In this document: one piece after another, positions 26,860 through 35,753 of the stretch | How the letters are laid out: each line of letters begins with the position of its first letter | How positions within the stretch are numbered: position 1 is the stretch's first letter | Assembly: GCA_947499955.1 (NCBI GenBank) | Contig: CANMQI010000016.1 | Span: 62,001 to 126,000, forward strand | DNA from: an uncultured Granulosicoccus sp. | GTDB lineage: Bacteria; Pseudomonadota; Gammaproteobacteria; Granulosicoccales; Granulosicoccaceae | Length of the DNA: 64,000 nucleotides | Direction of reading: 5' to 3' | Program-made: the position numbers and the translations under genes | Notes under the pieces: model-generated | Database searches by the model: none | What the model was told of the DNA's origin: nothing | What the model saw: only the letters and a program-made list of their open reading frames with translations

Positions 26860-27683
26860 TGGCACTGGTTACACTGTCCGAGGTTCTGCAACCGGCACTG
26901 CGCGAAGGTCGCGCGGTGGCCGGTCTGGTCACACTCGGCTGGGAGGACATGCGGGCCTTCGTGGCAGCGGCCGAGGCCGAATCGGTTCCGCTGATACTGC
27001 AGGCCGGGCCTGGCTGTCGGGCGCATACGCCGCTGCCGGTGCTGGGCAAGATGCTGACGTGGCTGGCCGAGCAGTCATCGGTGCCCGTCGTGGTGCATCT
27101 GGATCACGGCTATTCCTTCGATGAATGCCGGGAGGCCATCGACTGCGGTTTCAGCTCGGTGATGTTCGATGGCTCACGCAAACCCCTGACGCAGAACATC
27201 GACGAGACTGCAGCGATTGCCGAGCTGGCGCATGCCGCTGGGGTTTCCTGCGAAGGGGAGATCGGCTTCGTCGGTTATGCCGATGGTGAGCAATCCGCCG
27301 GCACTGACCCGGATGAGGCGGCACTGTTTGCATCTCAGACCGCGGTGGATGCCATGGCCATTTCGGTCGGTAATGTGCATCTGCAGCAGGATGCCGGTGG
27401 ACGTCTGGATGAGCAGCGTATTCAGGCGATCGAGGCGGTGACCACGGTGCCGCTGGTGATTCACGGTGGGTCGGGTGTGCCCGTCGATCAACGCGCCTCA
27501 CTGGCCGCGTCCAGTCATATCTGCAAATACAATATTGGCACCGAGTTGCGTATGGCCTTCGGTGCCGCCCTGCGCGAATCGGTCAACGCCGATCCTGAAC
27601 GCTTCGACCGTGTTGCGCTACTCAGTGCGACGCATGAGCCGATGGTGGCGGCGACACGCAAGGTGCTGCGAAGTCTGGGCTAG
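26859..27683 (+). CDS. iolJ: class II aldolase, probable 6-phospho-5-dehydro-2-deoxygluconate aldolase (IolJ)
   Basis: Splits the IolC product to dihydroxyacetone phosphate and malonate semialdehyde. 274 residues, class II fructose-bisphosphate aldolase family. Zinc and catalytic residues are visible in VVVHLDHGYSFDEC (HLDH), CEGEIGFVG, ISVGNVH and VIHGGSGVP. Position at the end of iolDCBJ supports the IolJ role over a glycolytic or tagatose aldolase. The last carbon step, malonate semialdehyde dehydrogenase (IolA), is not encoded in this window. Confidence 0.9.
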   Translation: MALVTLSEVLQPALREGRAVAGLVTLGWEDMRAFVAAAEAESVPLILQAGPGCRAHTPLPVLGKMLTWLAEQSSVPVVVHLDHGYSFDECREAIDCGFSSVMFDGSRKPLTQNIDETAAIAELAHAAGVSCEGEIGFVGYADGEQSAGTDPDEAALFASQTAVDAMAISVGNVHLQQDAGGRLDEQRIQAIEAVTTVPLVIHGGSGVPVDQRASLAASSHICKYNIGTELRMAFGAALRESVNADPERFDRVALLSATHEPMVAATRKVLRSLG

Positions 27684-27690
27684 TGGGTCA

Positions 27691-29106
27691 CTAGCCGCGA
27701 TGCTGTACACCCGGTGCCAGCGCGCGGTAGTAGTGCCAGCGCCTCTTCAGGCAGGCGAAGGGCAGATCGATGTTCTTGCCGGCCTCCACGCGCTTTGCCA
27801 GCCACAGGGCAATACTGAATGCCAGGATGCCGGCCATCATGTTGCCCATCGCCTGGCCTGCCAGGACGCCGGGAGCGCCAAACAGCTGGCTGCCCATGTA
27901 AATGAGTGGAATGCCCAGGCACAGGTCGCGCACGATGTTGCTGATGGTGGCATAGCCCGGGTGCCTCAGCGCGGTGAACATCGGGTTGGCAGCCAGCTGC
28001 AGGCCGTATAACCAGTAGCTGATGACAATGAAGGTGCAGTAGAAACGCAGCAGGTCGGCCGCTGCGTCTTCGAGCTGGAAAACCCCGATCAGCAGATCCT
28101 TGAGCAGGAACATGGCAATGGCCACCGGTATCACGTACAACGTGACGAACAGGCCGCCGGAACGCAGAGTCTGGGTGACACGCTGCGTCTGTCCGGCGCC
28201 CACATTCTGGGAGGCCACCGGGCCGATGGCGCCGGACAGGCCGTAAAGGCCGGCAAAGGCGACGGGTGTGATTCGACCGACAACTGCTGCTGCGGCTACC
28301 GCATCGGTACCGAACCTCGCCATCTGTGTGGTGGCATAGGCGGCACCCAGGGGACCTGCCAGATTGGTGATGAGCGATGGCACGGCAATGCCACTCAGCT
28401 GCCGCAGGTCAGCGACCAGTTCGATCGCCCGGGGTCGCTGGATCAGCTGATGGCGGCTGATGATGTAGTACAGGGCAAGCCCGGCAACCGTGCAACGCGA
28501 TATGACGGACGCGGTGGCCGCCCCGGCCAGGTCCAGGCCGAAACCGAAAATGAAGATGGGGTCGAGGATGGCATTGACCAGACCCGCAATGATGGTGGCC
28601 CACATCGACAAGCGGGCTTCACCGACCGCTCTGAGTATCGAGGTACCCGCCATGCCGATACCCAGAATGGGCAGGGAGGCAACCACGATGCGAAAGTAGA
28701 CCACCGCCAGATCCAGCGTTTCCCCCTCGGCACCGAGCAGGGCCAGCAGGCTTCGTGCATACACCAGACACAGCAGTGTCAGGGGGACGGTCAGAAACAG
28801 CCCGAACATCAAGCCATGGGTGGCCAGTCGTGCCGCCTCATCGCGATTGCCCGCACCGATGGACTGGGCCACCACGGTGGAGGTCGCAATCGACAGACCG
28901 ATGCCGATGGCGGCGCCAAAGAACAGCGCCGTGCCGGCAAAGCCTACCGCCGCGGCCAGTTCGGGATGACCCAGCATGGCGATGAAGAATACATCGACCA
29001 GGTCAACGGCGAAGATGGCAAACAGGCCGATGGCCGAGGTGATCGACAGGCTGCTGACGTGCCGGAAGATCGATCCCCGGGTGTAACTGGATGCGCCTGC
29101 GCTCAT
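27691..29106 (-). CDS. MATE-family efflux transporter
   Basis: A 471-residue multidrug/toxic-compound extrusion protein with about 12 membrane segments in two similar halves. The first half opens with SITSAIGLFAIFAVDLVDVFFIAMLG, and the VVAQSIGAG and LVNAILDPIFIFGFG motifs are typical. The second half has GPVASQNVGAGQ at the equivalent position. A TTG start at 29130 is possible, but the ATG at 29106 is preferred. It converges on iolJ with only 7 bp between stops; no shared function is implied. Substrate unknown. Confidence 0.88.
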   Translation of the reverse strand: MSAGASSYTRGSIFRHVSSLSITSAIGLFAIFAVDLVDVFFIAMLGHPELAAAVGFAGTALFFGAAIGIGLSIATSTVVAQSIGAGNRDEAARLATHGLMFGLFLTVPLTLLCLVYARSLLALLGAEGETLDLAVVYFRIVVASLPILGIGMAGTSILRAVGEARLSMWATIIAGLVNAILDPIFIFGFGLDLAGAATASVISRCTVAGLALYYIISRHQLIQRPRAIELVADLRQLSGIAVPSLITNLAGPLGAAYATTQMARFGTDAVAAAAVVGRITPVAFAGLYGLSGAIGPVASQNVGAGQTQRVTQTLRSGGLFVTLYVIPVAIAMFLLKDLLIGVFQLEDAAADLLRFYCTFIVISYWLYGLQLAANPMFTALRHPGYATISNIVRDLCLGIPLIYMGSQLFGAPGVLAGQAMGNMMAGILAFSIALWLAKRVEAGKNIDLPFACLKRRWHYYRALAPGVQHRG

Positions 29107-29186
29107 GGTTGTCTCATCGGCCGGTGGCAAGGCGCATCATCGGCACGCTGGCTCAGCGCATTCCAGGAGGTGACACCGGCCACACA

Positions 29187-29513
29187 TCAATGCGTGGCAA
29201 TGTTTCTGGGCACGTAGGTACCGCTGCCACTGCGTTCGAAGTCAACGGCGATGCGCGGGTGGCGCAAGGGCGTGTCGTCCTCGTCGGGCAACAGGTTCTG
29301 TTCCGAGACATAGGCCTCGTACACGGACTCTTCGTTTTCGGCGTACAGATGGTAGAACGGCTGGTCCTTGTGCGGACGAACAGCCTCCGGAATGGCTTCA
29401 TACCATTCGTCCGAGTTGCCGAACACAGGGTCTACATCATAGATGACGCCGCGAAACGGATAGACACGGTGTCGCACTACCTGACCGATACTGAATTTTG
29501 CGTCTCTTATCAT
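29187..29513 (-). CDS. hspQ: heat shock protein HspQ (YccV)
   Basis: A 108-residue small protein known in E. coli as a hemimethylated-DNA-binding and Lon-stimulating factor. The core KFSIGQVVRHRVYPFRGVIY and the EWYEAIP and QPFYHLYAEN segments are diagnostic. The frame continues 7 codons upstream to 29534, but the usual N-terminus MIRDAKFSIGQVV fits the ATG at 29513. Monocistronic by appearance. Confidence 0.92.
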   Translation of the reverse strand: MIRDAKFSIGQVVRHRVYPFRGVIYDVDPVFGNSDEWYEAIPEAVRPHKDQPFYHLYAENEESVYEAYVSEQNLLPDEDDTPLRHPRIAVDFERSGSGTYVPRNIATH

Positions 29514-29560
29514 GCTGAGCAGTTTAACCGGCAAGGCTGCTTTGCGGCTAGAATCCTCCC

Positions 29561-30670
29561 ATGAAAACTCTACGCTACGCCATTATCGGCTCAGGCATGA
29601 TGGGCCATGAGCACCTGAAAAACCTTGTGCTGGTCAGGGATATTCATCAATTGCCACTGTCCGTCGTTGCCATCATCGACCCTGATACGGCCATGCGCGA
29701 GTCGGCTTTGTCGCTGGCCTTGTCGCTGGGCAATGCAGAGGCCCGGGCCTACTCTGGCCTGGCGGATGTGCCGGTCGACGAGGTGGACGCCTTCATCATT
29801 GTCTCGCCCAATTTCACGCATCACGCGATCATCACCGAGCTGCTGCCGTTGGGCAAGGCGATCCTGACCGAAAAGCCGCTGTGTACCACCGTCGAGCACT
29901 GCGAGGATCTGCAATCGCGGCTGCAGGATTTTCCGGCGCCGTTCTGGGTCGCCATGGAGTATCGCTACATGCCGCCCACGGCACGCTTTCTGGAGCGCCT
30001 GGCCACCGGTGAGATCGGCACGATTCGGCTGTTGAGCATCAAGGAGCATCGTTACCCGTTTCTGCCCAAGGTAGGTGACTGGAACCGCTTCAGCGAGAAC
30101 ACAGGTGGTACGCTGGTGGAGAAGTGCTGCCATCATTTCGACCTGATGCGGCTGATGACGGGGGCCGAACCGGTTCGGGTATTTGCCAGCGGCTCCATGG
30201 ATGTCAACCATCTGGATGAAAGCTACGACGGGCGTACTCCGGACATTCTGGATAATGCGCTGGTCATAGTCGACTTCGACAATGGCGCACGCGCCGCTCT
30301 GGAACTGTGCATGTTCGCCGATGGTGCCGAACCCCAGGAACAACTTACCGCCATTGGGGAGCTGGGCAAGCTTGATGCCTACATCCCGGGGCCGGACCGG
30401 TTCTGGCCGGATGCCGGCGAGCGCCATGCTCGCGTGGTATTCAGCCCACGCGACCAGAGCGCGCCGCAGGAGGATATCCTCAAGGTGGATCCGGCGCTGG
30501 CTGCGGCCGGTGATCATCACGGTTCCACGTTCTATCAGCATCACCGCTTCGCATTGTCGGTGCTGCAAGGTGCGCCGGTGGAAGTCACGGCCAGCGATGG
30601 TGCCATCGCGGTGCGCATGGGGGCTGCGGCCCATGAATCGATTCGTACCGGTCAGGTTGTCGAGCTCTAG
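29561..30670 (+). CDS. Gfo/Idh/MocA-family oxidoreductase
   Basis: A 369-residue NAD(P)-dependent dehydrogenase. The Rossmann motif YAIIGSGMMGHEHLKNL is followed by the family EKP motif as ILTEKPLCTT and the GGTLVEKCCHHFDLMRL active-site segment. Members of this subgroup are often found in sugar-acid or inositol loci, and the iol operon lies about 2 kb away, so an inositol-dehydrogenase-like role is possible. It is followed 57 bp later by an aldo/keto reductase gene on the same strand. No LacI-type operator is seen in front of it. Confidence 0.87.
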   Translation: MKTLRYAIIGSGMMGHEHLKNLVLVRDIHQLPLSVVAIIDPDTAMRESALSLALSLGNAEARAYSGLADVPVDEVDAFIIVSPNFTHHAIITELLPLGKAILTEKPLCTTVEHCEDLQSRLQDFPAPFWVAMEYRYMPPTARFLERLATGEIGTIRLLSIKEHRYPFLPKVGDWNRFSENTGGTLVEKCCHHFDLMRLMTGAEPVRVFASGSMDVNHLDESYDGRTPDILDNALVIVDFDNGARAALELCMFADGAEPQEQLTAIGELGKLDAYIPGPDRFWPDAGERHARVVFSPRDQSAPQEDILKVDPALAAAGDHHGSTFYQHHRFALSVLQGAPVEVTASDGAIAVRMGAAAHESIRTGQVVEL

Positions 30671-30727
30671 TTTCGCGCCACGATCGATACCGGTTATCAA
30701 CCAACACGACAGCAAGGCAGGTAAAGC

Positions 30728-31714
30728 ATGACGACAATTCCCACTCTGACAGTAGGTGGTGACGGGCAGATGCCGGTTATCGGTCTGGGCCTCTGGAAGA
30801 TCGATCGCGAGACAGTCGCCGATGTGGTGGTGGAGGCCATCCGGGCCGGCTATCGCCATCTGGACAGCGCCTGTGACTACGGCAACGAGAAGGAGGTGGG
30901 TGAGGGCATTCGGCGAGCCATTGCAGAAGGGCTGTGCACGCGGGAAGATCTGTGGGTGACATCCAAGTTGTGGAACACCTATCACCACCCCGATCACGTG
31001 ATCATGGCCATGGACCAGACGCTGGAAGATCTGGGCCTGGACTATCTGGATCTGTACCTGATCCACTTTCCCATTGCGCTGGAATTCGTGCCTTTCGAGA
31101 CGCGCTATCCACCGGAGTGGGTGCATGATCCGAGTGAAGAGTTCCCGATGCTCAAGCCTGCCAGTGTGCCGTTGCAGGATACCTGGCATGCCATGGAGAC
31201 TCTGGTGGACAGTGGCCTGACGCGGCATATCGGCGTGTGCAACTACGGCGTCTCCCTGATGCGGGATCTGTTGAACTACGCGCGTATTGCGCCAGCGGTT
31301 CTGCAGGTCGAGTCTCACCCTTACCTGACGCAGGCCAATCTCATGCGGTTCTGTGCCGAAGAAGATGTAGCCGTGACCGCCTTTTCACCGCTGGGCGCAC
31401 TGTCCTACCTGGAGCTGGACATGGCCAGTCAAAGCGAATCCGTCCTGCAGCAGCCGAGCGTGATGGCCATTGCCGAACGTGTGGGCAAGACACCGGCGCA
31501 AGTCATTCTGCGCTGGGGTGTGCAGCGCGGCAACGCCATCATTCCCAAGACCTCAAAGCCTGAGCGCCTGCTGGAAAATGCGGCCATTTTCGATTTCGAA
31601 CTCAGTCCTGCCGATATGGCAGAGATCAATTCTCTCAACCGGAATCAGCGATTCAACGATCCGGGTGTATTCTGCGATAAGGCGTTCAACACGTTTTTCC
31701 CGATATACGAGTAG
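30728..31714 (+). CDS. aldo/keto reductase
   Basis: A 328-residue NAD(P)H-dependent (alpha/beta)8-barrel reductase. The catalytic tetrad is readable: Asp and Tyr in YRHLDSACDYGNEKEVG, Lys in LWVTSKLWNTYH, His in LYLIHFPIA. Cofactor-binding IIPKTSKPERLLENA lies near the C-terminus. The overall pattern is close to xylose/aldose reductases. Same strand as the preceding Gfo/Idh/MocA gene, so the two may interconvert a sugar or polyol and its keto form; substrate not known. Confidence 0.88.
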   Translation: MTTIPTLTVGGDGQMPVIGLGLWKIDRETVADVVVEAIRAGYRHLDSACDYGNEKEVGEGIRRAIAEGLCTREDLWVTSKLWNTYHHPDHVIMAMDQTLEDLGLDYLDLYLIHFPIALEFVPFETRYPPEWVHDPSEEFPMLKPASVPLQDTWHAMETLVDSGLTRHIGVCNYGVSLMRDLLNYARIAPAVLQVESHPYLTQANLMRFCAEEDVAVTAFSPLGALSYLELDMASQSESVLQQPSVMAIAERVGKTPAQVILRWGVQRGNAIIPKTSKPERLLENAAIFDFELSPADMAEINSLNRNQRFNDPGVFCDKAFNTFFPIYE

Positions 31715-31824
31715 GGGCTCTGCTCTGGTCGAGCCCATCAGTCAGATGCAGTCAATCCGGACGCGGGATGGAATATCTGCGTTCGTCCAACACGCATTCA
31801 CATCGTCCGAGGAGATATCCACCG

Positions 31825-33456
31825 ATGAAAACTTCGATTTCACCTGTACGTGCAGCCTTGCTGCGAGCCTGTGCGCCACGCCGAACCCTGCCATTGCTGG
31901 TCGCCACGGCAGCCCTGTCCGTGACCTCCCTGGCGCAGGCCGATGACACCATCACCATCCTGCACAGCAACGATTTCCATTCGCGAGTAGAACCGATCAG
32001 CAAGTACGACAGCCCCTGTTCGGCCGAAGACAATGAAGCCGGTGAGTGCTTTGGTGGTTATGCCCGCGTCGTCACGGCGGTAGCTGAAGCGCGTGAGCGC
32101 CATCCGGATGCGCTGCTGTTCGACGGTGGCGACCGCTTCCAGGGGTCGCTGTTCTACACCTTTTACAAGGGCAAGGTGGCAGCCGAAATCATGAACACCC
32201 TGCAGTACGATGGCATGACGGTCGGTAACCATGAATTCGATGATGGCCCTGTCGTGCTGCGTGAGTTTATCGACAACGTCAATTTCCCGGTCGTCATGTC
32301 CAATGCCGATGTCAGTCAGGAACCGGCTCTGGCGAACAAGATCATGAAGTCCACCGTGGTGGAGAAGGCTGGCGAGAAGTACGGCATCATCGGCCTGACA
32401 CCTCAGGATACCAACGAGCTGGCCAGCCCCGGCAAGAACATCAGCTTCTCCGATCCGGTTGCTGCCGTGCAGGGCGAAGTCGATGAATTGACCGCCCAGG
32501 GCATCAAGCGCATCGTGGTGCTGTCGCATTCGGGCTACGCGGTCGACAAGCGCGTGGCGGCAGAAACGACCGGGGTCGATGTGATTGTCGGTGGTCACAG
32601 CAATACCTTCCTGTCCAACACCTCTGACAAGGCTGCCGGACCTTATCCGACCATGGTGGGTGATACCGCCATTGTTCAGGCCTATGCCTATGGCAAATAC
32701 CTGGGTGAACTGGCGGTAACCTTCAATGACGCCGGTGAAGTGGTGGAAGCCAAGGGCGAGCCCATCACCATTGACGGTACGATCGGCGAGAATGAAGATA
32801 TCCTGGCTCGGGTTGCCGAACTGGCCAAGCCGCTGGACAGCATACGCAACAAGGTGGTGGCTGCGGCCGAGGCGCCTATCGATGGCAATCGTGACGTTTG
32901 CCGTGTTCAGGAATGCGAGATGGGCAACCTGATTGCCGATGCCTTGCTGGATCGGGTCAAGGATCAGGGGGTGAGCATCGCCATCATGAATTCCGGAGGC
33001 GTGCGTGCGTCCATCGATGCCGGTGAAATCACCATGGGTGAAGTGCTCACGGTATTGCCCTTCCAGAACACACTGGCTACTTTCCAGCTCAGTGGCGCCG
33101 ATGTCATTGCGGCACTGGAAAATGGCGTCAGCCAGGTCGAGGAAGTGAAGGGGCGTTTCCCTCAGGTGGCAGGACTGAGCTTTACCTGGGATCCATCCGT
33201 TCCGGCCAATGAAGGTCGCATCAAGGAGGTCATGGTCGAGGTTGATGGCAAGATGCAGCCTATCGATCCGGAAGCCACCTACGGTGTTGTCTCCAACAAC
33301 TATGTCCGTGGCGGCGGTGATGGGTATTCGGTGTTTGCAGAGAATGCCATCAACGCCTATGACTTCGGTCCCAATGTGGAAGACGTGGTGTCGGATTACC
33401 TGGCCGAGCATGCACCGTACAAGCCCGGTGTGCAGAAGCGTATCAGCCAGCTGTAA
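31825..33456 (+). CDS. periplasmic 5'-nucleotidase / metallophosphatase (UshA family)
   Basis: A 543-residue secreted two-domain nucleotidase. Signal peptide with LPLLVATAALSVTSLAQA. The metal-binding motifs TILHSNDFHSR, DGGDRFQGSLFY, VGNHEFDDG and VVLSHSGYAVD belong to the metallophosphatase domain. The C-terminal nucleotide-binding domain has MNSGGVRASIDAG and NNYVRGGGDGYSV. The ATG at 31825 follows GGAG and fits the signal peptide better than the upstream start at 31768. It probably releases phosphate or nucleosides from external nucleotides. Confidence 0.9.
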   Translation: MKTSISPVRAALLRACAPRRTLPLLVATAALSVTSLAQADDTITILHSNDFHSRVEPISKYDSPCSAEDNEAGECFGGYARVVTAVAEARERHPDALLFDGGDRFQGSLFYTFYKGKVAAEIMNTLQYDGMTVGNHEFDDGPVVLREFIDNVNFPVVMSNADVSQEPALANKIMKSTVVEKAGEKYGIIGLTPQDTNELASPGKNISFSDPVAAVQGEVDELTAQGIKRIVVLSHSGYAVDKRVAAETTGVDVIVGGHSNTFLSNTSDKAAGPYPTMVGDTAIVQAYAYGKYLGELAVTFNDAGEVVEAKGEPITIDGTIGENEDILARVAELAKPLDSIRNKVVAAAEAPIDGNRDVCRVQECEMGNLIADALLDRVKDQGVSIAIMNSGGVRASIDAGEITMGEVLTVLPFQNTLATFQLSGADVIAALENGVSQVEEVKGRFPQVAGLSFTWDPSVPANEGRIKEVMVEVDGKMQPIDPEATYGVVSNNYVRGGGDGYSVFAENAINAYDFGPNVEDVVSDYLAEHAPYKPGVQKRISQL

Positions 33457-33481
33457 AGCCACGGCAAGGAGAGTCAGTCGC

Positions 33482-34354
33482 ATGAAGCAGGTGTTTCTGG
33501 GGGCGGTGCTGAGTCTGTGTGTCAGCGTTGATGCATTCGCCTCGGCAACCCTGCCTCGTGTGGTTTCCATCAATCTGTGCGCCGATCAGATGGTCATGTT
33601 GCTGGCCGATCCTGCACAGATACTGGCCTTGTCCCGGCTCAGCCGGGAGCAGGCGGGTTCCCGCCTGCATGAGCAGGCCATGAATTTTCCGCAGGTCCAG
33701 CCGGTTGCCGAAGACATCGTGCCACTGGCACCCGATGTCATCGTGACCGGGCCCTACACCTCACGCTACACCTTGTCATTACTGGACGAGCTGGGACTGA
33801 GCGTCGAGTCGCTGGAGATCGCGGAGTCGGTCGAGTCCATGTTCAGCAACATGCGCCGGGTGGGCCGGGTGTTGCACCGTGAGTCACAGGCTGAAGAACA
33901 GATTGCCGCGCTGACAGCGCGTCTGGCGCGGATTGACGAGCGGGTGGCAGTGCTGAACCTGTCGCAGTCAGGCAGTGGCCTGGATCTGCCACGTGCGGCA
34001 GTCTACGATGCCAATGGCTATACGGTCGGGCTGAAGTCGCTGCGTGGCGAGGCCATGCGCCGGGCAGGCTGGCACAATGTCGCGACCGATATGGGCGTGG
34101 AATCCTATGGTGTGTTGCAGCTGGAGGACATGATTCGGCTGGCACCCGAGGCGCTGATCGAGTCTCCCTACAGTCAGGGAACCTATTCTCGCGGGCAGAT
34201 GCTGGCCGAACATCCGGCCTTGCGCCGATCCGGAATCGATCCCATGGTCATATCCTTGCCGAGTAACGAGACCATTTGCGCAGGCCCCTGGCTGGTGGAT
34301 GTGATCGAGCGTCTGCTGTTCGCCAGAGAGAGCCTGCAGGCGGGCGCATCGTGA
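33482..34354 (+). CDS. BtuF/FepB-type ABC transporter binding protein, lone
   Basis: A 290-residue periplasmic-binding protein of the cobalamin/iron class. The signal peptide ends near DAFASA, and the mature start LPRVVSINLCADQMVMLLAD with ILALSRLSREQAGS is typical of BtuF-like proteins. It is preceded by a nucleotidase gene (25 bp) and followed by a GFA-family gene; no permease or ATPase gene is adjacent. Either partners lie elsewhere or the protein is a stand-alone binder. The frame is open far upstream inside the nucleotidase gene, but the signal peptide fixes the start. Confidence 0.85.
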   Translation: MKQVFLGAVLSLCVSVDAFASATLPRVVSINLCADQMVMLLADPAQILALSRLSREQAGSRLHEQAMNFPQVQPVAEDIVPLAPDVIVTGPYTSRYTLSLLDELGLSVESLEIAESVESMFSNMRRVGRVLHRESQAEEQIAALTARLARIDERVAVLNLSQSGSGLDLPRAAVYDANGYTVGLKSLRGEAMRRAGWHNVATDMGVESYGVLQLEDMIRLAPEALIESPYSQGTYSRGQMLAEHPALRRSGIDPMVISLPSNETICAGPWLVDVIERLLFARESLQAGAS

Positions 34355-34372
34355 CCTATCGGCGCCATTACC

Positions 34373-34741
34373 ATGAGTGAGACACCTCGTTGCCTGCAGG
34401 CAAGCTGCCATTGCGGTGCAGTCAGATTGGATCTGCTGTTGCCGCCTGGCAAGCCGGAAGTCAGGCGCTGCAACTGTTCCCTGTGTCGGCGCAAGGGGGC
34501 GGCGATGCTCACGGTCAGGGTGGGGGACCTTCGCATTGTACAAGGCAGCGATCAGTTGACGCTGTACCAGTGGAATACCGGCATCGCCAGACACTACTTC
34601 TGCCGTCAGTGTGGTATCTATACCCACCATCAGAGACGTCGGGATCCACTGCAGATCGGGGTCAATGTCGGTTGTCTGGAAGGCGTCGATCTGACCGAGT
34701 TCGAAACGGCGGAAGTTCGTAACGGCTCACTCGATCCCTGA
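34373..34741 (+). CDS. GFA-family zinc protein (CENP-V/Gfa fold)
   Basis: A 122-residue protein of the glutathione-dependent formaldehyde-activating (GFA) fold. The cysteine pattern CHCGAV, CNCSLCRRKG and CRQCGIYTHH gives the two zinc sites of the family. Members bind glutathione adducts or remain uncharacterised, so the exact activity is not assigned. It begins 18 bp after the binding-protein gene on the same strand. Confidence 0.88.
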   Translation: MSETPRCLQASCHCGAVRLDLLLPPGKPEVRRCNCSLCRRKGAAMLTVRVGDLRIVQGSDQLTLYQWNTGIARHYFCRQCGIYTHHQRRRDPLQIGVNVGCLEGVDLTEFETAEVRNGSLDP

Positions 34742-34809
34742 GCGCGCTGCCGGGTTTGAGTGCGTTATGCTGTGCACCTTGTCTCACTCAACTCAGGTTT
34801 GAATCAGAA

Positions 34810-35586
34810 ATGGATCTTGGTATCAGCGGCCGCAAGGCCATCGTTTGCGCCTCCTCACGCGGCTTGGGAAAAGCCTGTGCCCTGTCGCTGGCTGAAGCCG
34901 GTGTCAACCTTGTCATCAATGGGCGTGACGAGCAGCAACTGGACCTGACTCGCAAGGAGCTTGAAGCCTTCGGTGTTGACGTCTCCGTGGTCATGGCCGA
35001 TGTTTCCACACCGGAAGGTCAGCAGGCCTTGTTCGAAGCCTGCCCACAGCCGGATATTCTGGTCAACAACAATGGTGGACCTCCATTTCGTGATTTTCGC
35101 GAAGTCGATCGGGAAGCCATGCTGACCGGTGTGACCATGAACATGGTGACACCGGTCGAGCTGATTCGGCATTGCGTGGACGGCATGGGCGAGCGCGGCT
35201 GGGGTCGTATCGTCAATATCACTTCATCCTCAGTGGTGTCGCCCATCCCGGGTCTGGATCTGTCCAGTGGTGCGCGTGCGGGCCTGACCTCCTTTCTGGC
35301 CGGTGTATCCCGATCGGTGGCATCCACCGGCGTGACCATCAACCAGATCATGCCTGGCGCTTTCGATACGGATCGTCTGCGCGGTGGCTTCAAGGTTGCC
35401 TCCGAGAAGTCCGGCAAGGCGATTGATGAGGTCCGTAGTGAGCGCGCCGCGGGTATCCCTGCCAAGCGCTTTGGCAAGCCTGAAGAATTCGGTGCTGCCT
35501 GCGCCTTCCTGTGCAGCGTGCATGCCGGCTACATCACCGGCCAGAACCTGCTGATCGACGGTGGTGCTGTCAACAAGGCATTCTGA
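34810..35586 (+). CDS. short-chain dehydrogenase/reductase with atypical active site
   Basis: A 258-residue SDR-fold protein. The cofactor loop ASSRGLGKACA and the NNNGG segment are present, and NITSSSV supplies the serine region. The expected catalytic Tyr-x3-Lys is not seen; the matching place reads LDLSSGARAGL. A subgroup annotated as 3-oxoacyl-ACP reductases shares this loss, and its true activity is uncertain. The ATG at 34810 starts the domain; the upstream ATG at 34756 has no family match. Confidence 0.85.
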   Translation: MDLGISGRKAIVCASSRGLGKACALSLAEAGVNLVINGRDEQQLDLTRKELEAFGVDVSVVMADVSTPEGQQALFEACPQPDILVNNNGGPPFRDFREVDREAMLTGVTMNMVTPVELIRHCVDGMGERGWGRIVNITSSSVVSPIPGLDLSSGARAGLTSFLAGVSRSVASTGVTINQIMPGAFDTDRLRGGFKVASEKSGKAIDEVRSERAAGIPAKRFGKPEEFGAACAFLCSVHAGYITGQNLLIDGGAVNKAF

Positions 35587-35753
35587 TCTGTCGGCAATGT
35601 GAACGCCTTGGCAATGACTCAGGGAGAGGCGTGCATCGCCCACAGAAAGCTTGCTCCGAGGTCGCCTGATCAATTTTCGTGCCGTTAGAGTTTTCGTGGC
35701 CTGAGTGATTACTCATTCAGCTCACGGAAGACTCATAACAAGAGGCGCGGTAC

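Noticed and set aside
29591-31318. 575-codon minus-strand frame
   Set aside because: Antisense to the Gfo/Idh/MocA and aldo/keto reductase genes, whose catalytic motifs are intact; long antisense frames are expected at this base composition.
31840-33573. 577-codon minus-strand frame
   Set aside because: Antisense to the 5'-nucleotidase, which has signal peptide and all metal motifs.
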